A DNA stretch of 6,886 nucleotides from Coriobacteriales bacterium (GTDB taxonomy: Bacteria; Actinomycetota; Coriobacteriia; Coriobacteriales; UBA8131): NCBI GenBank assembly GCA_031268525.1, contig JAIRXA010000154.1:1-6886 (forward strand), read 5' to 3'. The notes under the pieces are model-generated. The model was not told the DNA's origin. It saw nothing but the letters and a program-made list of their open reading frames with translations, and made no database searches. The translations under genes were made by a program, and so were the position numbers. Below are positions 1 to 5,969 of this stretch, piece by piece; the first letter of the stretch is position 1; each line of letters starts with the position of its first letter.

Positions 1-359
1 ATGACGACTCCAACGACTGGGCAACCAGCGAGATCCGCGCGTGGCTCAACGGTGAGTTCCTGAGTGGCTTTACCCCCAACGAGCAGCAGCAGATCGCAGA
101 GACGAGACTTGTAGACACGAATACCACCGACAAGGTCTTCCTGCTGAGCGTGGACGAGGCCGAGCGCTACTTCAAGGCCAACAGCGACCGTGTGGCTCAA
201 CTGGACGGTGAGGCGTGCTGGTGGTGGCTCCGCTCGGCGGGTTCCCATGGGTCTCGCGACGCTGCGTACGTCCACAGCGTCGGCGGCGTCGGCACCGACG
301 GCTTCTACGTCGACCTCGGCTTCGGCGGCGTGCGCCCCGCCTTTTGGCTCAATCTGTGA
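1..359 (+). CDS. DUF6273 domain protein, C-terminal part (5' end outside window)
   Basis: The reading frame is open from the left edge (first full codon at base 3) to TGA at 357-359, giving 118 residues of a C-terminus. It starts DDSNDWATSEIRAWLNGEFL, the W-x-x-S-x-[IL]-R-x-WLN signature of DUF6273. It continues through the FTPNEQQQI segment and a TTDKVFLLSVDEAERYF segment, and ends with CWWWLRSAGS, a Gly/Ser/Asp/Tyr-rich stretch and GVRPAFWLNL. This is the usual ending of the family. DUF6273 proteins are found mostly in gut Firmicutes and Coriobacteriia, often in several copies; the C-terminal WWLRS...GVRPA core resembles C-type-lectin/formylglycine-enzyme folds, but no biochemical role is established. 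An internal ATG at 150 is not the true start, because the conserved domain begins well upstream. From the Tyr codon at 268-270, 21 codons in a row end in C. The N-terminal part, signal or anchor cannot be seen. Confidence 0.88.
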   Translation, partial: DDSNDWATSEIRAWLNGEFLSGFTPNEQQQIAETRLVDTNTTDKVFLLSVDEAERYFKANSDRVAQLDGEACWWWLRSAGSHGSRDAAYVHSVGGVGTDGFYVDLGFGGVRPAFWLNL

Positions 360-407
360 TCTGGGGCAAAAAGCAAGACGGGGCAAAAGAGGACTGAACA
401 CACAAAA

Positions 408-511
408 GAACACAAAAGGGACGGGGTATTTTGTGTTAGCATTATAAAAGTACGGCTCTGAATCGCACAACTCACTTTCCTAACACAAAATACCCCGTCC
501 CTTTTGTGTTC
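408..511. repeat. Long inverted repeat of two REP-like hairpins (BIME-like), possible bidirectional terminator
   Basis: Arms 408-439 and 480-511 are exact reverse complements over 32 nt, separated by a 40-nt spacer (440-479). Each arm is itself a hairpin. In the left arm AACACAAAA (409-417) pairs with TTTTGTGTT (429-437) around the 11-nt loop GGGACGGGGTA (418-428). The right arm repeats this at 482-490 and 502-510 around the complementary loop. Two head-to-head hairpins of this kind are the layout of BIMEs mobilised by REP-associated tyrosine transposases; that link is inferred, since no such transposase is in the window. The element lies between convergent genes, so the folded RNA could also stop transcription from both sides, but there is no clean U-tract. 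Just upstream, GGGGCAAAA occurs twice (363-371, 380-388). Confidence 0.85.
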
Positions 512-560
512 CTGCGTCCGTCCCCTCTGTCAGAGACCCCCCCTGTCGTCCCCCGTCTAC
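512..560 (-). repeat. G-rich intergenic tail (read on minus strand) downstream of the C39 gene
   Basis: Read in the sense direction of the C39 gene, this segment is a string of G-rich words: GTAGACGGGGGACGACAGG, then GACAGAGGGGACGG. The same words (GTAGAC, GGGGACGG, GACAGGGGG) recur after ecfT at 6831-6886. It directly abuts the long inverted repeat, so tail and hairpin pair may be one composite repeat. No coding potential is evident. Confidence 0.55.
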
Positions 561-568
561 ACAATCGA

Positions 569-1423
569 TCATTGAATGATAACAGCCTGCTGGTTCAAGT
601 CGTTATACCTTGACTCAAAGACATCCCTATCGTAGGAAACGATTGCCCCTACCAGCGGGTCGGCTACAGATACCAGATTGCTGGAGGTGTCGTAACCGAC
701 GAGAACCATACAATGCTCCGGAGTAAACCATGTAAAGGAACCACCGCTGACCTCCCAGGTAACGCTGTAGTACCCCACTTCGCAATATCTTGTCCCCCAA
801 ACGATAACCGGTGTGCCTGCATTTATATAACTGAACAAATCGGAAAACGACGTCCCGGAAATATCTTCGGCTCTCTTGGCGGATCCCTGTGCAAGAAGAT
901 AGCTGTTTGCCGTAGTAACAATCACTGGAGCATAGCAACCAAACGAGCTGCCATCCCGCGGATTGCCCACAAAAGCGACGCGGGGGTCAGTAGTTCCCAC
1001 TGGGCCCTTATCTAAGTAGTTATCGGCGAGATCGCACTTATCGGCGCCAAAAGAGTAGTAGTTCAGCAGAGCCGTCAGCGAGGTGATCTCACAGCCTGTC
1101 GCCAGTTCTGGAGATTGATTCAGCGCGATAAAACCATCGATGTGCGACGCCGCTGCGCTTCCCTGTTCATCAAGATCCTGCTCGCTGTCGCTGATCCCGT
1201 CGGTCGCTAACTCGGATTCATCAATTATTGCCAGGCGATCTGCAGCACTTACATCTTGGAAGGACTCCTCGTCAAACACATCATTTGGTGATTCGATAAG
1301 GATTGGCTCTGCCTTGGAGTTGACGATGAAAAAGATACCGATACCGATACCCAGCAAGAGAATAATTGCGACACACAAGAGTCTACGCGGGTATTTTTTG
1401 TCCACGAGATCACCATTCATCAT
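569..1423 (-). CDS. Membrane-anchored C39-like cysteine peptidase
   Basis: A 284-residue protein with a basic N-terminus (KKYPRR, 9-14), one hydrophobic helix at about 15-34, an acidic Ser/Asp/Glu-rich spacer (about 40-92) and a papain-like domain (about 95-284) of the Peptidase_C39_2 type. The core shows SPELATGCEITSLTALLNYY with the likely nucleophile C111 and oxyanion Q103, a YLDKGP and TDPRVAFVGNP block, then PEHCMVLVGYD with H237 and VADPL with D255. The catalytic set is therefore intact. Family members cleave peptides or process surface material; the substrate here is unknown. The topology suggests the catalytic domain is outside the cell. The gene overlaps the preceding minus-strand gene by 14 nt (ATGATGAATGGTGA holds both its start and the upstream stop) and has no clear Shine-Dalgarno of its own, so translational coupling is likely. 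A second in-frame ATG follows at once. The spacer-coding part looks more AT-rich than the ECF genes. Confidence 0.85.
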   Translation of the reverse strand: MMNGDLVDKKYPRRLLCVAIILLLGIGIGIFFIVNSKAEPILIESPNDVFDEESFQDVSAADRLAIIDESELATDGISDSEQDLDEQGSAAASHIDGFIALNQSPELATGCEITSLTALLNYYSFGADKCDLADNYLDKGPVGTTDPRVAFVGNPRDGSSFGCYAPVIVTTANSYLLAQGSAKRAEDISGTSFSDLFSYINAGTPVIVWGTRYCEVGYYSVTWEVSGGSFTWFTPEHCMVLVGYDTSSNLVSVADPLVGAIVSYDRDVFESRYNDLNQQAVIIQ

Positions 1424-2342
1424 AATTCAGGGGCGCGTTGGGATCGCTGGACAGGAATTTCGAAAGCACATAGCCGGTCTGCCCGTTGTAATTTATTTGC
1501 GTCCATCCACCCGACTCGCTCAAGCGCTCAACGGGCTCGCGGGTGTTGATTCGCACAATGGCGGTTGCGGAGATGGAGGGGCTTGTCCTCAGCGTGACAA
1601 AGTCGCTGGCACACACGTAGAGAACGTCTGGCGCAGGTGGTGCTGGCGATGTCTCGACCGATGCCCGGTTTGATTCAACTTGCTCGCGAAGCTCATCCAA
1701 GAAAGTCTCGGCGGTTCCCATGTTGTCGAAAGCTATGCCTTCCTGAAGCCTGCTTACCATATCTGGACTGAGGACTTGCAGCTCATTGATATTAAAATCA
1801 GTGATGCGTTCCAGCTGAGATGTATCCCCGATAAGCCCGTGGTACAACACCACATAGCCGTCCTGTTCGATGAGGTAGACGGCATTTTCATCGGCGTTTC
1901 CACCGCCAGCTTCCCGTCCAAGTACTTCGGGCGACTCCGATACCGGGGTGGACGCGGGTGGCTCTGATGCGACGTTGTTGGCAGTTGACCCGCCGCCAGC
2001 ATCTGTGACCAGCACGAACACCACGGCCAGTAGCACTACGCCGATTCCTGCTGCCAGCGCGTAAGGCAACCATTTGGCCGATAAGCCCGATTTTGATCGG
2101 CTCACGGCCATCTGCCCTGAAGGATACGCTTCATCGGGTGTCGCCAAAGGTGTCGCAAAGGGTGCGGCGGTAGGTGCGGCGGTCTCTGGTACAGCAAAAG
2201 GTGCGGCGCTCTCTGGTACAGCCAAAGGTGCAGCGGTATCGGCTGCCAACCCCGCCGCAGTTTCGCTTACCACTCTGTGGCCACACTCCCTGCAAAAGGT
2301 ATCACCCTCTGACATATTGGCACCACATTGGTCGCAAAACAT
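1410..2342 (-). CDS. Zinc-ribbon, single-TM protein with BofC-like and bacterial SH3 domains
   Basis: A 310-residue protein of several parts. An N-terminal zinc ribbon (MFCDQCGANM...FCRECGHR; C3, C6, C17, C20) is followed by an Ala/Pro-rich linker with repeats of the type TAAPxAVPE (about 28-70), a basic stretch (SRSKSGLSAK) and one TM helix at about 91-113. After a Ser/Pro/Gly spacer comes a domain at about 154-220 (YLIEQDGYVVLYHG...LSPDMVSRLQEGIAF...ETFLDEL) that resembles the C-terminal domain of BofC-like proteins. It ends with an SH3_3 domain at about 241-298 (VTLRTSPSISATAIVRI...GGWTQINYNGQTGYV). The positive-inside rule puts the zinc ribbon in the cytoplasm and the other domains outside, where SH3 domains usually bind cell wall. 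The start has GGAG (2350-2353) 7 nt upstream. The gene overlaps the C39 gene and is probably its operon partner. The zinc ribbon and SH3 calls are firm; the BofC-like call is by eye. Confidence 0.82.
   Translation of the reverse strand: MFCDQCGANMSEGDTFCRECGHRVVSETAAGLAADTAAPLAVPESAAPFAVPETAAPTAAPFATPLATPDEAYPSGQMAVSRSKSGLSAKWLPYALAAGIGVVLLAVVFVLVTDAGGGSTANNVASEPPASTPVSESPEVLGREAGGGNADENAVYLIEQDGYVVLYHGLIGDTSQLERITDFNINELQVLSPDMVSRLQEGIAFDNMGTAETFLDELREQVESNRASVETSPAPPAPDVLYVCASDFVTLRTSPSISATAIVRINTREPVERLSESGGWTQINYNGQTGYVLSKFLSSDPNAPLNYDEW
2173..2226 (-). repeat. 27-bp in-frame tandem repeat in the zinc-ribbon protein linker
   Basis: Bases 2173-2199 and 2200-2226 are two 27-bp units that differ at two positions, encoding nine-residue periods of the Ala/Pro linker (AAPFAVPET / AAPLAVPES type). 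Weaker, shorter copies of GGTGYSGC-like units flank them at 2137-2172 and 2227-2240. Such in-frame repeats can gain or lose units without breaking the gene, so linker length may vary between strains. Confidence 0.75.
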
Positions 2343-2423
2343 GGCTACGCTCCAATCAATGGCAGATCGACAAAAGGCTGATGGCGAAGAAAACTGGCTC
2401 TTCGCTACAATCCGTAAACCAAT

Positions 2424-2452
2424 TTAATACGTAATAGCAGGTGGTGCCCCAA
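2424..2452 (-). promoter_or_regulatory. Possible sigma70-type promoter for the zinc-ribbon/C39 operon
   Basis: On the minus strand TTGGGG (2447-2452) is followed after 17 nt by TATTAA (2424-2429), about 80 nt upstream of the start codon. The -35 and -10 match consensus at three and four of six positions. Spacing and position are good, but the match is weak. Confidence 0.3.
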
Positions 2453-2529
2453 TTCATCCATGATCTTTTTGCCAGAGAAAACCAAGGCGAAAGGATCATC
2501 GTGGAAAGACTACTCAAACTGCCACAAAA

Positions 2530-2599
2530 CATCAAGTACACAGGTCATCAAGTACACGCGTCGCTTCGCAAGTAATCGCAAGTAATCGCAAGTAATCGC
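2530..2599 (+). repeat. Direct repeat CATCAAGTACAC x2 and tandem CGCAAGTAAT x3
   Basis: CATCAAGTACAC occurs at 2530-2541 and 2546-2557 (16-nt period). It is followed by three perfect tandem copies of the 10-mer CGCAAGTAAT at 2567-2596 and a partial fourth (CGC, 2597-2599). The units are far too short and unspaced to be CRISPR. The 10-nt period, about one helical turn, would suit a regulator binding site, but replication slippage explains it equally well. Confidence 0.8.
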
Positions 2600-2643
2600 G
2601 CGAATAATCTGATCGAAAGGGAATTCATCGTATAAATCGCAGG

Positions 2644-2694
2644 CCCCTCTGTCTCAGGTCGGGACAGTTTCTGACTGTCTCAGATCTCAGATCT
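2644..2694. repeat. REP-like hairpin and short repeats after the antiporter gene
   Basis: GGGACAG (2661-2667) pairs with CTGTCTC (2675-2681) around a 7-nt loop, with one G-U pair on the plus strand and an A-C mismatch on the minus strand. GTCTCAG occurs on both sides (2651-2657, 2677-2683) and CAGATCT is tandemly repeated at 2681-2694. The block starts 3 nt beyond the antiporter stop codon. On the antiporter's strand there is no U-tract after the stem, so a standard intrinsic terminator is not supported. The GGGAC stem and the word GACAGAGGGG (minus strand) resemble the repeats at 408-560. Confidence 0.5.
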
Positions 2695-2696
2695 CG

Positions 2697-4301
2697 CTAA
2701 TCCCAGGTAATCGTGGTGACGGTATCGCCTGGGTGGATGCGCGTGAAGCCACGAGGGGTGACGAGTGAACCGTCAGACTTCTCCACACTGACGACCAGCG
2801 TGTTATCGGGCAGGTTCAGCTCACTGATAAGCAAGCCTGCCCAGGGGTCGTCCTCGTCCACGACGAGCTGCTCGATGTTTGCGTCGTCATCTTCCAGGTA
2901 GCTCGCACCCGTCATCACGAGAATGTCGCCCGGCTCGATCACCGTCGTGCCATTGGGGACGATGGTTTGTCCGCCGCGCTTGATGAGCACGATCAGACTC
3001 TCCTGGCCGATCTCCAAATCGCGCAGCGCACGACCCACCCATTCGTGCTCAGGATGGACGCGCATCTTCATGAATGCGGCTTCAGAACCTGCCTGAAAGT
3101 CGTTGAAACTCAGCAGGTAGTCGCCTTCGGCGTCGATGATGTCGAGCTTTTTGGCCACCGTGGGGAAGAGCGTTCCCTGAATGACGATCGAGAGGAGGGC
3201 AACGATGAAAATCATCGAGAAAAGGTCGCTTTCGAGTAGGACACCGGAGGCAAGCGCGAGGAAGACGAAGACGATTGAGGCGGCTCCGCGGATGCCTGCC
3301 CAAGATATGAAGGCGATCTTGCGCAGGGGCGCTCCAAAGGGCTTGAAGCACAGGAAGGTTGCCAGCGGTCGTGCGACAACCAGCAGAAAGACCATCAACA
3401 GCGCGCCGGGTACGATCATGGCGGGTAGGTTTGCGGGTGTGGCCATCAAGCCCAACAGGAAGAAGATGACGATCTGGGCCAGCCAGTCGATGGTATCGAA
3501 GAGATTGACGATGTGCGAGCGTTTGGGTATCTGCGCGTTGCCTAAAATGATGCCGCAGAGGTAGGCGGAGAGGTAGCCGTTGCCTCCAAACTGCTCCGAA
3601 AGCGCGTAAGAAAGCACAGCAACCGCGATGACCAATACCAGATTCATGCCCTCCAGCAGCCGTTGACCAACTCGTTTGAGGATGAAGACCGTCGCCAGAG
3701 CGATCAGAACGCCCACGGCCACACCAACCACCAGCTGCAACACCACGGTGAGGAATACCCCACCGGCACTTTGTCCCTTGAGAATAATAATTGCTACTAT
3801 GGTAAGCATATATGCAGGCAGATCGTTACAGCCACCCTCGATCTCAAGGACGGAAGCCGTGTTGTACTTCAGGCTGAGCTTCTTGGTGCGGAGAATGGAG
3901 AAGATCGAAGCCGCGTCGATACAGCTGACCACCGAGCCGATGAGGAAACTCTCTGCCCAGCCCAGTCCGAAGACGAGTTTGGCGAACAGCATGACAAGTC
4001 CCGCGGTTATCAACACCCCGACCGTTGAGTACAGTACGCCTTCGACGATGGCGGGACGCGCGGTCTTCCAGTTGGTGCCAAAACCACCATAGAAGATAAT
4101 GAAGACGAGTGCGACCGAGCAGATGTGTTCAACGAAATCGTAGTTGGTAAAGCTCAGCAGGCCCCAGGGTCCTACGCTGCCCATAAGCAAACCGAGAAGC
4201 AGAAACGCAATCAGGGCAGGAATGCCAAGGCGATTGATAAACTGGCTGCCGGCGATGCAGATGATGAGGATCAGCGATCCAAGAATCAAAGCCGAGACCA
4301 T
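2697..4301 (-). CDS. CPA1-family potassium (cation)/proton antiporter with two TrkA-C domains
   Basis: A 534-residue inner-membrane protein of the NhaP2/CvrA type, which exchanges K+ or other monovalent cations for protons in pH, K+ and volume control. Residues 1-385 form about 12 hydrophobic segments. Ion-site motifs are intact: SCIDAASIFSILR with D129, LEIEGGCND with N159-D160 (the CPA1 ND pair), and WAGIRGAASI with R338. The soluble tail carries a first TrkA-C (RCK_C) domain at about 405-470 (MRVHPEHEWVGRALRDLEI...PGDILVMTG) and a second at about 488-533 (LLISELNLPDNTLVVSVEKS...HPGDTVTTI). These domains usually bind a nucleotide or ion and gate transport; no Rossmann RCK_N domain is present. 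GGGAGG (4311-4316 complement) lies 9 nt before the ATG. The gene appears monocistronic and is divergent from ecfA. K+ specificity is inferred from architecture; Na+ is possible. Confidence 0.9.
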   Translation of the reverse strand: MVSALILGSLILIICIAGSQFINRLGIPALIAFLLLGLLMGSVGPWGLLSFTNYDFVEHICSVALVFIIFYGGFGTNWKTARPAIVEGVLYSTVGVLITAGLVMLFAKLVFGLGWAESFLIGSVVSCIDAASIFSILRTKKLSLKYNTASVLEIEGGCNDLPAYMLTIVAIIILKGQSAGGVFLTVVLQLVVGVAVGVLIALATVFILKRVGQRLLEGMNLVLVIAVAVLSYALSEQFGGNGYLSAYLCGIILGNAQIPKRSHIVNLFDTIDWLAQIVIFFLLGLMATPANLPAMIVPGALLMVFLLVVARPLATFLCFKPFGAPLRKIAFISWAGIRGAASIVFVFLALASGVLLESDLFSMIFIVALLSIVIQGTLFPTVAKKLDIIDAEGDYLLSFNDFQAGSEAAFMKMRVHPEHEWVGRALRDLEIGQESLIVLIKRGGQTIVPNGTTVIEPGDILVMTGASYLEDDDANIEQLVVDEDDPWAGLLISELNLPDNTLVVSVEKSDGSLVTPRGFTRIHPGDTVTTITWD

Positions 4302-4394
4302 ATCGTCTTTCCTCCCTATATAATTACAAGGCTACCGAAGTATTGTATCGTATGTTGGAAGCGTATCGTATGTTGGGAGCAGACCGGGAGCGCA
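4302..4394. promoter_or_regulatory. Divergent promoter region between the antiporter and ecfA
   Basis: This 93-nt gap should carry start signals for both genes. A consensus -10 hexamer TATAAT lies at 4319-4324 on the plus strand, in an AT-rich patch (CTATATAATTAC), about 70 nt before the ecfA ATG; I see no matching -35. On the minus strand only the antiporter Shine-Dalgarno (4311-4316) is clear. The plus-strand ecfA start has GGGAG at 4386-4390, only 4 nt from ATG, which is a short spacing. Confidence 0.5.
4345..4380 (+). repeat. 18-bp tandem repeat in the ecfA leader
   Basis: GTATCGTATGTTGGAAGC (4345-4362) is followed directly by GTATCGTATGTTGGGAGC (4363-4380), a 17/18 match. A third GGGAGC stands at 4386-4391 just before the start codon. 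The position between the -10-like TATAAT and the start suggests either a doubled operator or a duplicated leader segment with extra Shine-Dalgarno-like sites. Confidence 0.85.
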
Positions 4395-5969
4395 ATGCTG
4401 GGCTTTAATGGCATATCCTTTACCTACGCAGGCTCCAACCGAGCTGCGCTGCACGACGTGTCTTTGGCGCTTGCACCCGGTGAGCGCGTCGTAGTGCTCG
4501 GTGCAAACGGTTCGGGTAAGAGTACGCTGGCGCGCTTGGCGAACGGCTTGCTGCTGCCTGAGAGTGGTTCGGTGAGTGTAGACGAGATGCTCACGGTGGT
4601 GCGCGAGGGTCTGCGTGAGCTACGGACGCGCGTAGGGGTCGTCGCGCAGGACCCGGATAACCAGATCGTTGCGACAACGGTTCTCGACGATGTGGCTTTT
4701 GGCGCGGAAAATCTCGGGCTGCCGCACGACGAGATTGTCCGGCGCTGTTCCGCGGCTCTGGCGGCGGTTGGTTTGGAGGAATCGGTATTCGCCGATCGCG
4801 ACCCAAATACCTTGTCTGGTGGAGAAAAGCAGCGACTGGTCCTTGCAGGCATACTGGCAATGGAGCCAAGCTATCTCGTGCTTGACGAACCGACCTCGAT
4901 GCTCGACCCCGAGGGACGTACTGAGGTGGAGGCGGTTATCAATGAGCTTTATGCCAGCGGACATGGCATTCTGCACATCACACATGACCTTGCCTATGCA
5001 CGCACCGCCGACCGCGTCGCCGTGCTGAGCGAGGGCGCCCTGGTGTACAACGGCCCGCCTGCGGCTCTGCTCAATGATGAGGAAGCGCTGGAGAAATGGG
5101 GACTCGCGGTGGCAGAGGGGCTTGCCGTGGTGGAGGGGCTTGCCGTGGCGGAGGGGCTGCCCGATGGAGGCTCCGCCGTCTGCCTCGCTCCCAGTTCGCC
5201 CGCCACCCTCATCCCCGGCTCGCCCGCTACCGGCTCGCCCGCTGTCCTCATCCCCAGCTCGCCCGCCCCCACCCCCGCGGAGCCCGTCCAGACAGGAGTA
5301 CGTCTCGGCTCATCAACCCTGACAGACTCTCCGCTTCTTCTCGATCACATCTCCTACACCTACGCGGCAGGCACGAATTACGCACACGAGGCCCTGCGTG
5401 ACGTGACGCTTGCCATCGAGCCCGGCACCGCCACGTTGCTTGGCGGGCATACGGGCTCCGGTAAGTCTACCTTGTTGCGCGTCGCAGCTGGTTTGCTTGC
5501 GCCGGGATCCGGTAGCGTGCAATGTGGCGGCACCACCGTTCTCCCGGGGCGGGTCGGTCTGGTCTTCCAGCAGCCGGAATCGCAGCTGTTCGCCGCGACG
5601 GTCGCAGAGGACATCCTCTTTGGCCCACGCAACCTCCATCACGATACCGATGGTCTTGTTGCCTTTGCCCTCAGTGCCGTGGGGCTGAGCTCTGAGCACT
5701 TTGCCGATCGCTCACCTTTCCTGCTTTCCGGCGGCGAGATGCGTCGCGTTGCCATCGCCACGGTACTGGCGATGAACCCACGCTTCCTGTTGCTCGACGA
5801 ACCGACTGCCGGGCTGGACGCTCGCGGGCGCGCCTTTGTTCACGCGCTGATCGCACGCCTGTGCGCCGAGGGCGTGGGCGTTCTCGTCGTCTCTCATGAC
5901 GTGGAAGAGTTCGCACTTCGCGTGCACAGGCAGGTCATTTTGAGGGGAGGCGAGTTATGGCCCTCGTAG
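4395..5969 (+). CDS. ecfA: Fused energy-coupling factor ATPase EcfA1-EcfA2 (two ABC domains in one chain)
   Basis: A 524-residue cytoplasmic protein that supplies ATP-driven power for ECF vitamin/micronutrient importers. Domain 1 (about 1-236): Walker A GANGSGKST (36-44), Q-loop VAQDPDNQ (Q85), signature LSGGEKQR (140-147), Walker B YLVLDEPTSMLD (D164/E165), switch H197. Domain 2 (about 312-524): Walker A GHTGSGKST (351-359), Q-loop FQQPESQ (Q392), signature LSGGEMRR (444-451), Walker B FLLLDEPTAGLD (D468/E469), switch H501. Both sites look active. They are joined by about 75 residues of Ala/Gly/Pro/Ser-rich linker with GLAVAE-type repeats, which separate EcfA1 and EcfA2 subunits do not have. 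The frame is open upstream to 4125, but that part runs antisense through the antiporter. ATG 4395 is therefore chosen, right at the ABC fold and after GGGAG. It overlaps ecfT by 13 nt, so the two are probably coupled. Confidence 0.93.
   Translation: MLGFNGISFTYAGSNRAALHDVSLALAPGERVVVLGANGSGKSTLARLANGLLLPESGSVSVDEMLTVVREGLRELRTRVGVVAQDPDNQIVATTVLDDVAFGAENLGLPHDEIVRRCSAALAAVGLEESVFADRDPNTLSGGEKQRLVLAGILAMEPSYLVLDEPTSMLDPEGRTEVEAVINELYASGHGILHITHDLAYARTADRVAVLSEGALVYNGPPAALLNDEEALEKWGLAVAEGLAVVEGLAVAEGLPDGGSAVCLAPSSPATLIPGSPATGSPAVLIPSSPAPTPAEPVQTGVRLGSSTLTDSPLLLDHISYTYAAGTNYAHEALRDVTLAIEPGTATLLGGHTGSGKSTLLRVAAGLLAPGSGSVQCGGTTVLPGRVGLVFQQPESQLFAATVAEDILFGPRNLHHDTDGLVAFALSAVGLSSEHFADRSPFLLSGGEMRRVAIATVLAMNPRFLLLDEPTAGLDARGRAFVHALIARLCAEGVGVLVVSHDVEEFALRVHRQVILRGGELWPS
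5106..5159 (+). repeat. 18-bp x3 in-frame tandem repeat in the EcfA linker
   Basis: Three consecutive 18-bp units (5106-5123, 5124-5141, 5142-5159), the second GCCGTGGTGGAGGGGCTT, encode the hexapeptide period AVAEGL/AVVEGL/AVAEGL. Downstream at about 5190-5275 the linker continues as irregular SSPA/GSPA/LIPSSPAP repeats from CTCGCCCGC-like units. These in-frame repeats lie wholly between the two ABC domains, where changes in copy number would be tolerated. Confidence 0.85.

Larger units (their letters stand above)
2343..2696. other. 354-nt intergenic region with repeats and no confirmed gene
   Basis: This gap lies upstream of the zinc-ribbon gene and downstream of the antiporter. It holds the possible promoter at 2424-2452, short direct repeats at 2530-2599 and a REP-like hairpin block at 2644-2694, all listed separately. 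It is more AT-rich than the flanking genes. A 44-residue plus-strand open frame (2441-2575, GTG start, TAA stop) contains the protein-like run FARENQGERIIVERLLKL. It has no proper ribosome binding site and matches no family I recognise; it may be a gene remnant or chance. Confidence 0.6.

Noticed and set aside
150..359. A separate 69-residue gene starting at the ATG at 150
   Set aside because: The conserved DUF6273 domain is already under way upstream in the same frame, so this ATG is an internal Met.
408..511. Long inverted repeat as a standard intrinsic terminator
   Set aside because: There is no clean T-run after the stem on either strand and the 40-nt loop is long. A termination role is possible, but the symmetry fits a repeat pair better.
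713..1015. 100-residue plus-strand open frame within the C39 gene
   Set aside because: It is antisense to the intact catalytic domain and has no recognisable domain or ribosome binding site.
2356..2541. Minus-strand 61-residue open frame in the intergenic region
   Set aside because: It has no Shine-Dalgarno or family likeness, and it overlaps the likely promoter of the zinc-ribbon gene.
2567..2599. Tandem 10-mers as a CRISPR array
   Set aside because: The units are 10 nt, directly adjacent and without spacers; no cas gene is present.
3663..4092. Two plus-strand open frames of 121 and 138 residues inside the antiporter
   Set aside because: Their composition is typical of antisense shadows, and the minus-strand antiporter with clear family motifs explains the region.
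4125..4394. 90-residue in-frame N-terminal extension of the EcfA reading frame
   Set aside because: It runs antisense through the start of the antiporter gene, has no ABC-family similarity, no Shine-Dalgarno at its ATG, and the ABC fold begins exactly at ATG 4395.
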